This document shows, in pieces, positions 26,066 to 35,476 of a stretch of 64,000 bases of DNA. Location of the stretch: positions 41,915 to 105,914 of the forward strand of contig NZ_FODD01000030.1 of NCBI RefSeq assembly GCF_900110255.1, read 5' to 3'. The notes under the pieces are model-generated. The model searched no databases. It saw only the letters and a program-made list of their open reading frames with translations, and was not told the origin of the DNA. The stretch is from Actinacidiphila rubida (GTDB lineage: Bacteria; Actinomycetota; Actinomycetes; Streptomycetales; Streptomycetaceae). The stretch's first letter is position 1. Every line of letters starts with the position of its first letter. Both the position numbers and the translations under genes were made by a program.

Positions 26066-28941
26066 GGCGGGCGACGGGGAACCCCGGGAAGCGGCGGACC
26101 GTGACACGAACACCGGCAACCGGCGCGGCGATGACGTTGCGCCTGATCCGCAGGGAGATCAGGGGCGATCTCCCGCTGCTGGCCTGCCTGGCCGTGCTGG
26201 TCGCCACCCTGACCGCACTGTGCGCCTGGGCCCCGGCCGCCGCGGGCCGCCAGGAGGACCGGGCGCTGAAGCAGCGCATCGCCGCCGCCCAGGCCCAGGC
26301 CCCGGTGGTCACCCTCAGCGCCACACCGGAAGTCCTCGCCTCTGATCCACCCCGCCTGGACATGGCCAGGCTGCTCGGCGACGGCCGCGCGCTCCACGAC
26401 CGGCTCGGCGGCCCCGCGGCGCGCCACCTCACCTTCGCCCCCGGCGGCGGCTACGACTACAGCCCGGCGTCCGTCACCGCACCGCGGCCGCCGGACGGCA
26501 CGGTCAGCAGCACCGAACTGACCCTCAGTCATCTGCCGGACGCGCAGGGCCGCCTGCGCTACGTCGGCGGCCACGCGCCGGCCGAGCACACCCCCGTGGG
26601 CACGCCGCCGCAGATCGCCCTGTCCCAGAGCACGGCACGAGCACTGGGCGTCGGCGCCGGCCGCCGGCTCGACGTCGGGTTCACCCCGACGCCCGGCGTC
26701 CAGCAGGCCCCTCCCCGGGCGGTGCTCCAGGTGAGCGGGGTGTTCGTCCCGACCCCCGGTGCCGACGGCTTCTGGAGCGGCCAGTCGACGCTGGTCCAGC
26801 CGTCGCGCCATCCAGCGGCCCGGGCCACCGGGACGGTGCTCGTCGCACGCGGCCTGGTCGGCACCGACGCCGCCGATCTGCTGGCCCGGGCCGGGGTGTC
26901 CGGCCCGCTGGTGACCTGGCAACTGCGTGCGGACCTGGGCCCGCGCGCCGTCGACCAGGCCCGCGCGCTGAGCGGCGCCCTGTCCCAGTACGGTCCGGAC
27001 CTGAACGTGGCCCTGTGCCAGGGAGTCGACCAGATCACCGGTGACATCAGCTGCCACGTCGGCCGCCAGGCCACCGGCTCCCTCCGGGTGATCGACGCCC
27101 TCACCCCGCTGCTGGACGACTTCGCGGCACAGGACGACCAGGCCAGGGCGCTCGCCTGGTTCGCCGTCGACTCGCTGGCCGCCGTCGTGCTGGCCACCAC
27201 CGCCGTCGCGGTGCGGCTGCTGCTGCGGCGCAGGGAGGACCACCTGCGGCTGCAGCGCGCGCGGGGCGCGTCGACGGCGCGGCTGGTGCTGCTGCGCAGC
27301 GCCGTGGCATGGCCGGTGGTGGCGGCCGCCGGGCTGCTCGGCTACGCCGCCGGCCGGTACGCCGCTCCCACCGGGAGCTCCGGGACCCCGCAGCCGCTCA
27401 TCGCGCTCGCCGCGGCCTGCGCCGTGGCGCTGACGGTGTCGCTGATGACCTGGGTGGCGGTGCGCGAGCGGTCCCGGCCCCGGCGGCGTGGACGGCCGCG
27501 CCGGATCCGCGTCGGCGGCCGTCGCCTGGTCATGGAGTGCACGGTGCTGGTCGCCGGCGCCGCGGGCGTGGCCGCACTTCGGTCGCAGGGACCGGACCCG
27601 GTGCTGGGCGCGGTACCGGCGCTGCTGGCCGTCGTCGCGGTGCTGGTCCTGCTGCGCCTGCACCCGCCGGTCCTGGGACTCGTGCGGCGGTGGACCGGCC
27701 GCCGTCGCGGAACGGCCGGCTTCGTCGGAGTGGCCCGCGCCGCCCACGACGCCCCGGCGACGGGCATGGCGCTCTTCGTCATGGTCCTGACGCTCGGCAC
27801 GGCCGTGTTCGGCGGACTGGTGCAGCGCACCGTCGACCTGGGCCTTTCCGGCGGCGCCGCCTGGAGCGTCGGCGCCGACGCCGGCGCGACCACCGAGGGG
27901 AACACGGTACCCGCACCGGGCGTGCTGACGGGCACGGCCGGGATACGCATGGCCGTCCAGAACCTGCACAACCTCACCCTGGTGGGACAGGCCGACGGCG
28001 CGGTGATCTCCCCGGTCGCCGTGGTGACCGTGGACCCCCGGCAACTGGCCGCCGTCGCACCGGAGTCGCCGCTCGCCGGCGTCCTGCGGTCCGCGCTGGC
28101 CGGCGCGCCGCCGTCGCGGCCGTCCGGCGGCGCTCCGCTGCCGGCCGTCGTGTCGGCCGGCCTGCGGGCGCAGGAGCGCACCGGCGGGTTCACCGCCACC
28201 GTCCAGGCCGACGGGCAGCCCCGCGCGCACCTCACCCTGGAGCCGCGCGGCACCCTCACCGCGGCGGAACTGCGCGACCCGCTCCTCGGGCCGCTCTCGG
28301 CACGGATCCCCGCCGGGACACCGCTGCTGATCACCACCGCCTCCGCCGAGTACCTGATGGCGCAGCAGTCCTCCGGAAGCACCGTCCTGCTCCTCCACGA
28401 CGAGGGTTCCGCCGCCGGCGAGGCCGCGCTCCGGTCGGCGGCGGCCAGGGTCCTCGGGCCGCAGGCGCGGTTCCGTGACCGCTCGGCGACGCTGAACACG
28501 CTGCGCCACGACGGCCTGACCCGGGGACTCGTGACGGTCTACGCCACCAGTTCGGCGCTGGCCGCCCTGGCCGGTCTGCTCGCCGTCGCCCTGGAACTGA
28601 TCCTCACCGCGCACGAGCGGCGCCGCACCACCTCGTTCCTGCGGGCGCTCGGGCTGGGCGGAAGGGAAGCGCGAGCGATGCACGTCCTGCAACTGCTCCC
28701 GCTGGCCGTCGCCTCCGCGGTGGGTGGCACCGCGCTCGGACTGCTGGAACCACGGCTGATGGAACAGGCCCTGGACCTGCGGCAGTTCACCGGCGGTCCC
28801 GCCCAACCCGCCCTGCGGGCCGACGGTTCACTGACCGTGGCACTGGTCGCCTCCGTGGTCGCGCTGGTCCTGACCGCGGCGGTCACGGAGACGGCCCTCG
28901 CACGCCGGCGCCGCCCGGCGGAGGACCTACGCCCCGGGTGA
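26062..28941 (+). CDS. FtsX-like ABC transporter permease, second subunit
   Basis: The 959-residue protein starts inside the stop of the preceding permease and is translationally coupled to it. It has the same layout: a first membrane helix near residues 35-55 (LLACLAVLVATLTALCAWAP), an extracellular domain, a helix cluster near 370-480 that includes LLLRRREDHLRLQRARGAS, another extracellular domain, and a last FtsX-like set (HERRRTTSFLRALGLGGREA, then LQLLPLAVASAVGGTALGL). The two proteins probably form a heterodimer. The 3' end overlaps the convergent ATPase gene by 15 bases. Confidence 0.82.
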   Translation: MRRATGNPGKRRTVTRTPATGAAMTLRLIRREIRGDLPLLACLAVLVATLTALCAWAPAAAGRQEDRALKQRIAAAQAQAPVVTLSATPEVLASDPPRLDMARLLGDGRALHDRLGGPAARHLTFAPGGGYDYSPASVTAPRPPDGTVSSTELTLSHLPDAQGRLRYVGGHAPAEHTPVGTPPQIALSQSTARALGVGAGRRLDVGFTPTPGVQQAPPRAVLQVSGVFVPTPGADGFWSGQSTLVQPSRHPAARATGTVLVARGLVGTDAADLLARAGVSGPLVTWQLRADLGPRAVDQARALSGALSQYGPDLNVALCQGVDQITGDISCHVGRQATGSLRVIDALTPLLDDFAAQDDQARALAWFAVDSLAAVVLATTAVAVRLLLRRREDHLRLQRARGASTARLVLLRSAVAWPVVAAAGLLGYAAGRYAAPTGSSGTPQPLIALAAACAVALTVSLMTWVAVRERSRPRRRGRPRRIRVGGRRLVMECTVLVAGAAGVAALRSQGPDPVLGAVPALLAVVAVLVLLRLHPPVLGLVRRWTGRRRGTAGFVGVARAAHDAPATGMALFVMVLTLGTAVFGGLVQRTVDLGLSGGAAWSVGADAGATTEGNTVPAPGVLTGTAGIRMAVQNLHNLTLVGQADGAVISPVAVVTVDPRQLAAVAPESPLAGVLRSALAGAPPSRPSGGAPLPAVVSAGLRAQERTGGFTATVQADGQPRAHLTLEPRGTLTAAELRDPLLGPLSARIPAGTPLLITTASAEYLMAQQSSGSTVLLLHDEGSAAGEAALRSAAARVLGPQARFRDRSATLNTLRHDGLTRGLVTVYATSSALAALAGLLAVALELILTAHERRRTTSFLRALGLGGREARAMHVLQLLPLAVASAVGGTALGLLEPRLMEQALDLRQFTGGPAQPALRADGSLTVALVASVVALVLTAAVTETALARRRRPAEDLRPG

Positions 28942-29961
28942 TGCCCCGGGTGATGCCTCGCGCGGCGCCTCCGGTGACGTGCCGGCCTCCGCGTCGGGGC
29001 CGGCCTGCGGCGCCGACGCGTCCGGCCACACGCCCACGTGGTCGGCCTCCAGCGCCAGCCGCACCCGCTTGCGCATGTGCAGGTGCTCGGTGAACTCCCT
29101 CGGCAACTGGAGCCGTCCGTTGCGGTCCAGTACCGCGTACTCCTCGGCGGCGCGGGCCTCGACGCCGTCCTCGTCCGTCGCGATCCGGCGCAGCACCTCC
29201 GTCGTCGTCCGGCCGTTGCGGATCCGTACCGTGCGCTGGACCTGCTCGGACACCAGCGCGTCGTGGGTGACGACGATCACGGTGACGCCCAGGTCCTCGT
29301 TCGCCTGGCGCAGCACGGCGAAGATCTCGTCACTCGTGGCGGTGTCGAGTTCGCCGGTGGGCTCGTCCGCGAACACCACCTGGGGCTCGTTGGCGACGGC
29401 CACGGCGATGGCGACCCGCTGCTGCTCGCCGCCGGACAGCTCGTCGGGGTGCCGGTTCCGGCAGTGGCCGACACCGAACAGGTCGAGCAACTCCTCCGCG
29501 CGGGCCCGGCGTTGGGACCGGCGGACCCCGGTGTACGTCATGGGGAGCATGACGTTCTCCGCCGCCGAGAGGTAGGGCAGCAGGTTGCGGGCGGTCTGCT
29601 GCCAGACGAAGCCCACGGTGCTGCGGCGGTAGTCGAGGCGGTCGCGGCGCTTCATCGCCAGCAGGTCGTGCCCGGCCACCTCCGCGGAACCGGCCGTGGG
29701 CACGTCCTGGCCGGAGAGTATGCCCAGCAGGGTGGACTTGCCGGAGCCGGACGCGCCGACCAGCGCGATCATCTCGCCCTGCGACACGGCCAGGTCGAGC
29801 CCCTGCAGGGCCTGCACCTCGACGCCTTCGGCCTGGTAGATGCGCACCAGGTTCTCGCAGACGACGATGCCCTCGTCGCGGTCCGGGAGACGGGACGCGA
29901 CGGCCCGCCGCTGCAACTGGTCCAGATCCGGCGGCTCGGCGATCTGCCCGTGAGCGGTCAC
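28927..29961 (-). CDS. LolD/MacB-type ABC ATPase with an AbrB-like C-terminal domain
   Basis: The start is GTG 29961, preceded by AGGGGG on the minus strand; longer readings of this frame run through the regulator gene and are shadows. The 344-residue protein has Walker A GASGSGKST (about 68-76), signature LSGGEQQRVAIA, Walker B VVFADEPTGELD and H-loop VVTHD. After the ATPase, residues 272-312 (VLDRNGRLQLPREF, then LALEADHVGVWPD) look like a SpoVT/AbrB swapped-hairpin domain, which elsewhere binds DNA or mediates dimers. It most likely powers the two FtsX permeases coming from the other direction. Confidence 0.85.
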   Translation of the reverse strand: MTAHGQIAEPPDLDQLQRRAVASRLPDRDEGIVVCENLVRIYQAEGVEVQALQGLDLAVSQGEMIALVGASGSGKSTLLGILSGQDVPTAGSAEVAGHDLLAMKRRDRLDYRRSTVGFVWQQTARNLLPYLSAAENVMLPMTYTGVRRSQRRARAEELLDLFGVGHCRNRHPDELSGGEQQRVAIAVAVANEPQVVFADEPTGELDTATSDEIFAVLRQANEDLGVTVIVVTHDALVSEQVQRTVRIRNGRTTTEVLRRIATDEDGVEARAAEEYAVLDRNGRLQLPREFTEHLHMRKRVRLALEADHVGVWPDASAPQAGPDAEAGTSPEAPREASPGASPGA

Positions 29962-30062
29962 GTGGTCCCCCTGGAGGGTCGGGTCTGCGAACGTCGCGAG
30001 GACGTCCACCAGGGTAATGCGGAAAGAGGTGCGCAGGGGCCGAACGGGCTCCCCGCCGCAGG

Positions 30063-32228
30063 TCACCCGGCGACGGCCCGGTTCCCCACCGCGCGCTCGG
30101 AGTCGAGCCGGAGCCGCCGCACGGCCGCCGAAGTCCGCCCCGGGGCCGCGGTGTCGAGCGGGGCGGGGGTCGCGGTGTCGAGGGGGGCGGGGGTCGCGGT
30201 GTCGAGCGGGGCGGGGGAGACCGGCATCCCGTCGGTCGCGAAGAGCTGCCGGATCCACGCGCACAGGTTCTCGACCTCCTCGGGTGCCGGCCGCAGCCAC
30301 GCGGGGCCGTCGTGACCGGAGTTCCCCGGGGAGCGTCCCGCGCCGCGAACCGCCTGCCGTCCACGGGGGTCGAGCTGGTCGACGCGCGCCAGGGCGGCGC
30401 CGGCTCCGCGGCGGACGGCGGCCAGCCGCTCCTGCGCCGTCTCGGATGCGGCGGACCGTTCCTCGCCGAACAGCCTCACCAGGTCGTGGAAGCCGTAGGA
30501 ACCCTGCCGGGGCGAGGTCAGCAGGTGCGCGTCGACCAGTTCTTCGAGGATCCGCTCGGCGCCGCGCCGCGGCAGGTCGAGCATCGCGGCGGCGACGGGC
30601 AGCGGGAGCGTCGGCGCGTCCGCGAGCGCCAGCAGCCGGAAGGCCCGGGCGTGCGGCCCGGGCAGCGCCGTGTAGCCGGGCACGAGACCGGCCCGGACGT
30701 CCAGGTCCTCGGTCCGCAGCTCGTCCATCCGGTGCCGGCGGTCGGCGAGCCGGTCGGCCAACTCCCTTGCGCTCCAGGCGGGTCGGGCCGCGAGCCTGGC
30801 TCCGGCGATGCGCAGCGCCAGCGGCAGGCGGCCGCAGCGGGCCGTGATGGCCGCGACGGCGTCCGGCTCGTCGTGCCCGCGGCCGGAGACCTTCCCGAAC
30901 AGCTCGGCGGCGTCGGCCTGCGGGAGCGGGCCGACGTCGAACAGGCGGGCCCCGGCCAGGCCCGTGAGCCGTCGCCGGCCGGTGACCAGGGCGGCGCTGC
31001 CGGGGCCGGGAAGCAGCGGGCGCACCTGCGAGCTGCCGGCGGCGCCGTCCAGCACCACCAGCAGCCGTCTCCGCGCCGTGAGGCCGCGGTAGAGGGCCGC
31101 GCGGGGCTCCTGCCCGGCGGGGATCGTGTCCTCCGCCGCGCCCAGCGCGCGGGCGAAGGCGGCCAGGACGTCGGCGGGGTCCGCCGGCCCGCACTGCTGA
31201 CCTCGCAGGTCCGCGAAGAGCACGCCGTCGGTGAAGGTCCCGCGCAGCCGCCAGGCCGTCCGCAGCGCGAGTTCGGTCGTGCCGACCCCGGCCGGCCCCG
31301 ACACCGCGGCGACCCGCGGGCCGTCGCCGCCGTCCGCGGTCAGCGCGGCGATCACGGCCGCGACCTCCTCCCGGCGGCCGGTGAAGTCGGGCACCCCGGG
31401 CGGGAGCTGGACCGGCGGGCACGCGGGTTCGGCGCTCGCGGGGGAGGGCGGGGGCCGGAGCCGGCCCGGCTGCTCGCACACCAGGACCGGGTCCTGCCGG
31501 AGCACGCTCGCGTGGAGCCGCTGGAGCGCGGGACCGGGCTCGACGCCCAGCTCGTCGAGGAGCGTGGCGCGCGCCGTGCGGAACACGTCCAGCGCCTCGG
31601 CCTGCCGCCCCGACCGGTAGAGCGCGCGCATCAGCTGGCCGTACAGGTCCTCCCGGAAGGGGTGCGCGGCGAGCAGGTGCCGCAGCTCGGGGAGCAGGGA
31701 CTCGGCGGCCCCGCACTCCAGGTCGTACTCGACGCACTGCTGCCGGACCGCCAGCCGCAGTTCGTCGAGCTGCTCGGTGTCGGGGCTGTGCGTCGCGCCG
31801 GCGGGCACGTCGCTGAGGGCGTTCCCGCGCCAGAGCCCGAGGGCCTGGCGCAGCAGGTCGGCCGCCCGGTCGTGGTCGCCGTCCTGCGCCGCGTTCGCCG
31901 CGGTGGCCCGCAGCGCGTGGAACCGGCCCAGATCCAGCTCCCGGTCGTCCCGGATCTCCACGAGGTACCCCGGAGCGCGGGTCAGCACCCGGGCACCGGC
32001 CTCGTCGCCGAGGGAGCGCCGCAGCCGGGCGACGTGGTTGTACAGCGTCGCGGTCGCGCTCGCCGGGTGGTGCTTCCCCCACACGCGGTCCAGCAGGTCC
32101 GCGACGGGCACGACCTGGTTCGGCCGTAACAGCAGCGACGCGAGGATGACCCGCTGCTTGGGCGCGGCGAGCGTCCGCGTCCCCTGGCCGTCCTCGACCA
32201 GCAGCGGCCCCAGGATACGAAAGATCAA
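30063..32228 (-). CDS. SARP/AfsR-type transcriptional regulator with degenerate P-loop
   Basis: The start is a TTG at 32228 after GGGGGA. The 721-residue protein opens with an OmpR-like winged-helix domain (1-95, FRILGPLLVED, LYNHVARLRRSLGD) and a BTAD domain (96-245, FREDLYGQLMRALYRSGRQ). An STAND/NB-ARC-type ATPase region starts near 290. Its Walker A reads GPAGVGTTEL, with Thr where Lys is invariant; one base change (AAG to ACG) would do this, so nucleotide binding is doubtful. The C-terminus has three copies of PAPLDTAT. SARPs activate antibiotic clusters, but here the nearest targets are the ABC genes just downstream on the same strand. Confidence 0.85.
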   Translation of the reverse strand: MIFRILGPLLVEDGQGTRTLAAPKQRVILASLLLRPNQVVPVADLLDRVWGKHHPASATATLYNHVARLRRSLGDEAGARVLTRAPGYLVEIRDDRELDLGRFHALRATAANAAQDGDHDRAADLLRQALGLWRGNALSDVPAGATHSPDTEQLDELRLAVRQQCVEYDLECGAAESLLPELRHLLAAHPFREDLYGQLMRALYRSGRQAEALDVFRTARATLLDELGVEPGPALQRLHASVLRQDPVLVCEQPGRLRPPPSPASAEPACPPVQLPPGVPDFTGRREEVAAVIAALTADGGDGPRVAAVSGPAGVGTTELALRTAWRLRGTFTDGVLFADLRGQQCGPADPADVLAAFARALGAAEDTIPAGQEPRAALYRGLTARRRLLVVLDGAAGSSQVRPLLPGPGSAALVTGRRRLTGLAGARLFDVGPLPQADAAELFGKVSGRGHDEPDAVAAITARCGRLPLALRIAGARLAARPAWSARELADRLADRRHRMDELRTEDLDVRAGLVPGYTALPGPHARAFRLLALADAPTLPLPVAAAMLDLPRRGAERILEELVDAHLLTSPRQGSYGFHDLVRLFGEERSAASETAQERLAAVRRGAGAALARVDQLDPRGRQAVRGAGRSPGNSGHDGPAWLRPAPEEVENLCAWIRQLFATDGMPVSPAPLDTATPAPLDTATPAPLDTAAPGRTSAAVRRLRLDSERAVGNRAVAG
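30148..30217 (-). repeat. three 24-base tandem repeats in the SARP gene
   Basis: Units beginning at 30148, 30172 and 30196 encode three copies of an 8-residue PAPLDTAT unit near the C-terminus of the regulator. The copies are nearly identical in bases, so copy number may vary. Confidence 0.85.
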
Positions 32229-32365
32229 CGACGTCCCCCGTCAGTCAGGCGCCGGATCCGGAACCGGGACGAGCCGGCTCCCGGCGCCGCGTGTTCCCGC
32301 CCGGCGGGCGCGGGAACGGTCCGGAACTCCACGCCGACGCTAGGAGCACGGGTCCGCCGCGCGTC

Positions 32366-33431
32366 CTAGATCCGTCCTAGGGCGAGCCGCGGGCGGGGGC
32401 ACACGGGGGACCAGCCGCACCCCGACACCGTCTTAGTCCTGCAGCGCTCCCCAGGTTGGGAAGAACAGTAGTTCGGGGTGGTGCGTCCGGCGTTCTTCCT
32501 CGAGGTCGCGGGCCGCTGGGGGTGAAGGGGGCAGGGGCCGGCGACGGCGAGGCCGGGCCCATCGCTGAGCCGGGCATGTTCGAGGGCGTGAAGGCGTGCG
32601 AAGCGGTCGGGGCTCATCAGGTTCTGCCAGGTGTCGAGGCCGTGCAGGGCCCACAGTTCGTGCTCGGTGGGGTCGAGGCGGATGCGGTCGAGTGGGTGGC
32701 GGGTGAGCCGGCCGCCGTCAAAGAAGAAGCCGATCTTGCCCAGCGGCCAGGCGGCGTCGGGGTGCAGGTAGGGGACGATGAGCAGGCGTGGATCACCGTG
32801 CCCGAGGTCGAGTCCGGTCTCCTCGGCGGTTTCGCGCCGTGCGGTGGTCAGGGGGTCTTCTCCGGCTTCGGCCATACCGCCGGGCACCTGCCAGTGCCGT
32901 GGGCCGTAGGACGGGCGGAGGAGCAGGGGGTGGTCGTGTTCGTCGCGCAGGTACAGGCAGGCGAACACCGTGTGGTGCGGGACGCTCTGCAGGACTTGCT
33001 GCGGGGTGAGGGGCAGGGGCCGGCCCGGGGCGAGCCGGCCGGTGGTCGAACTCGATGGCGAGGACACCGAGGGCTTCCTCGGCCCGCGAATACGCGTCCC
33101 GTAGGGCGGTGAGCAGTTCCTCTCGTTTGGCCTGCGGGTCGACGCGCACCAGGTCCTGGTCGTCGAGCAGAGCCTGGAACGAGGCATAGCGGGTGGTCCG
33201 CTGCACGACGACATCGAGTTCCCGGTCGGTGTCCGGGTCCTGGAAGACGACCGCGTCACCGGTGGCGATGGCACGCTCGCGCGGGCCGGCCACCCTCACG
33301 TCGATCGTCTTACGGCCAGCCTCCACCTGCCGGTAGTACCTCGGCAGCATGCGCAGGTGGTGCTCGCAGCGTGCACCGCCTGTTCTCATGGCGGTGGTCG
33401 GAGCAAACGCCGGCTCGGTGTCATCAGGCAC
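32366..33431 (-). pseudogene. ASCH-Nudix protein broken by a frameshift
   Basis: This is a diverged tandem copy of the neighbouring ASCH-Nudix gene. From GTG 33431 the ASCH half reads well (RMLPRYYRQVEAGRKTIDVR to LGVLAIEFDHRPARPG). A one-base shift near 33030 then moves the Nudix half to another frame (QQVLQSVPHHTVFACLYLRD, HWQVPGGMAEAGEDPL, RRETAEETGLDLG). The Nudix box itself is canonical. Past about 32520 the frame reads on into sequence without homology to the paralogue. Unless the shift is programmed, the gene yields only an ASCH fragment. Confidence 0.75.
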
Positions 33432-33485
33432 TGGGGCCTCCGTCTTGCGATCGCACGGTCGGGTGTGACGTGGCGTGGGTGGGCG

Positions 33486-34388
33486 TCAGAGGCCGGTTAC
33501 GAGATAGGTGGGGCCCTGACCCTGGCGGGCGCGTTCCACGGCATCGAGGCGGGAGAAGACGTGTGGCGCCATCAGCTCCTGCCAGGTCCGGAGATCGTGG
33601 ATGGCCCACATGTCGTGTTCCGCGGGGTCGAGGCGGATTCGGCTGAGCTGCTCGGCGGTCAGTTGGCCTCCGTCGAAGATGAGGCCCAACTTGTTCAGCG
33701 GCAGCCGGGGTCCGGCGTGCATGAAGTGCGTCAGGAGCAGCTTCGGATCCTCTACTCCGAGTTCGAGGCCGGTCTCCTCGATCGCCTCGCGCTGCGCGGT
33801 CTTCAGCGGGTCCTCGCCCTGGGCGTCGAGGTTGCCGCCTGGGAACTGCCAGCCTCGCGAGCCGTAGACCGAGCGGAGCTGGATCGGCCGGTCGTGCTCG
33901 TCGCGAATGTAGAGGCAGCCGTACACCGTGTGGTGGGGGATGGTCTGCGCGTACTCCTCGCCCGTCATCGGCATGGGGTGGCCGGGCCGGGCGGGGCGGT
34001 GGTCGAAGGCGAGGGCGAGTACGCCGAGGGCTTCCTTGGCCGGCGGGTAGATTCCGCGGAGGTTGGCGAGCTGCTCTCCGGGCGTTCCGTCCGGGTCGAT
34101 GCGCGCGGTGTCCTCCGAGCGGAGCAGGTCTTCGAAGGAGGGGTAGGGGCTGATCCGCTGCACGATGACGTCGAGTTCTCGCCCGGTGTCCTGGTCATGG
34201 AAGACGACTGTGTCGCCGACGCCGATGTCGCGCTTGTGCGGGGTGGCTGCCCGCACCTCGATCGTCTTGCGACCGGCTTCCACTTGGCGGTAGTACCGCC
34301 CGAGCAGGTGCATGTGGTGCTCGGGCGTTGCGTCTCCGGCCAATGGGCTCGGGACAGCTGGGATCGTGTGCTGGGTGTCGTCAGGCAT
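33486..34388 (-). CDS. ASCH domain-Nudix hydrolase fusion
   Basis: The 300-residue protein has an ASCH domain (about 25-140: LLGRYYRQVEAGRKTIEVR, VGDTVVFHDQDTGRELDVIV) followed by a Nudix domain (160-290) with the box GGNLDAQGEDPLKTAQREAI. The box is followed by EETGLELG and has one extra residue before the first Glu. ASCH domains bind RNA or modified nucleosides and Nudix enzymes hydrolyse nucleoside diphosphate derivatives, so the pair may sanitise a nucleotide. The start is ATG 34388 after GGGAGG, matching the MPDDT start of its paralogue. The frame stays open upstream through a coding-like stretch (YIREFWHVSAADRYDALM near 34600) of unknown meaning. Confidence 0.82.
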   Translation of the reverse strand: MPDDTQHTIPAVPSPLAGDATPEHHMHLLGRYYRQVEAGRKTIEVRAATPHKRDIGVGDTVVFHDQDTGRELDVIVQRISPYPSFEDLLRSEDTARIDPDGTPGEQLANLRGIYPPAKEALGVLALAFDHRPARPGHPMPMTGEEYAQTIPHHTVYGCLYIRDEHDRPIQLRSVYGSRGWQFPGGNLDAQGEDPLKTAQREAIEETGLELGVEDPKLLLTHFMHAGPRLPLNKLGLIFDGGQLTAEQLSRIRLDPAEHDMWAIHDLRTWQELMAPHVFSRLDAVERARQGQGPTYLVTGL

Positions 34389-34685
34389 GCGTGCCTCCCA
34401 TCGGTGCTTTCCGTCTGTTGCGGTCGTGGGGCCGGGATCTGTCATGGAGCGGTGGCCGCGCTCGTGCGTCTTCGGATTGGAGCGGGTGGCGGAGAAGTGG
34501 ACCGGTTCGCCGGCGCGCTGGGGCAGTTCGATCGGTCTGTAGCGCGCGTGCGGTTCCTGGCGCATCAGCGCGTCGTAGCGGTCGGCTGCCGAGACGTGCC
34601 AGAACTCGCGAATGTAGCTCCGGCCCGGCGCTTGTTCCAGGGCTTCGCCGGTTCGTCACCGGACCACGTGTGATCGGGGGGCCGG

Positions 34686-34881
34686 TCAGTCGGTGAGGGC
34701 TTGGTGGAGGGTCTCGCGGCAGTCGATGACGGGGTCGACGCCGAGGATCGTGATGGTGCGCAATACGGTTCCGGTGGGGGCGGCCGGCGCAGCCAGCCCC
34801 TCGCCTCCGCGGAGGGCATGGAGGGCGGCGATGTTGGCCGTGGGCTGCCGGACGGCGTAGCTGGCCCGGGGATGGTCCGGA
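34686..34881 (-). other. coding-like fragment of unknown family
   Basis: The minus strand encodes RQPTANIAALHALRGGEGLA, then TVLRTITILGVDPVIDCRET, before a stop. The balanced composition suggests the C-terminus of a former gene. It stops abruptly at about 34881, where the opposite strand becomes a remnant of an XRE regulator. I do not recognise the family. Confidence 0.3.
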
Positions 34882-34904
34882 TCTTGGGCGCGAGCGTGCA
34901 GTTT

Positions 34905-35456
34905 TGGGAGCCGGTGCCGGAGGGCGTGCCGCGGATCTTGGACGCGATCGGCGCGGTGCCCGCGTTCGCCTGGAGCAGGCGCCTGGACCTGGTAGCGGCG
35001 AATCATCCCGGTTACGCCCTGTACGCCCCGCTGTCGAGAGGCCGTCGACTCGGCCGGTGAACATCGCACGGTTCAAGTTCCTTGGCCCGGCGGCGCGGTC
35101 GTTCTTCTACGACTGGGAGCAATCGATCCGCAACACCGCGGCACTGCTGCGGACGGGTGCCGGGATGATGCCCGAGGATCGGGCGATGCACGACCTGATC
35201 GCGGAGTTGTCGGCGGCCAGCGAGCCTTTTGCCCCCTGCTGGCGTGACCACGAGGTACGGCTGCACTGGAGCGGGGTGAAGGAGTACGAGCATCCCGCAG
35301 CGGCCGTTTGAGTGTGCCGTTCGAGACGCGACGCTGCCGGGTCGGCCGGACCTGACGCTGTCGGTCCTGACTCCGGATCCGGGCAGTGAATCGGCGCGAC
35401 GGGTGCAGTTGCTCTCCGACTGGGCCGACACCCGTCGGCCCGTGACCGTCGGCTCG
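34905..35456 (+). pseudogene. MmyB-type XRE regulator, ruined copy
   Basis: Only the ligand-binding half survives. GVPRILDAIGAVPAFAWSRR to NHPGYALYAPLS is in one frame, RPVNIARFKFLGPAARSFFY to VKEYEHPAA in the next, and RDATLPGRPDLTLSVLTPDP in a third. It aligns from end to end with the C-terminal part of the intact regulator at 35477-36361. It lies on the opposite strand facing that gene, an inverted pair. The helix-turn-helix is missing. Confidence 0.75.
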
Positions 35457-35476
35457 GCGTGGAGCGGGCAGGGCGG

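Noticed and set aside
29962..32082. A long N-terminal extension of the ABC ATPase
   Set aside because: It runs out of frame through the SARP-type gene and is Pro/Arg-rich. GTG 29961 has a good ribosome site.
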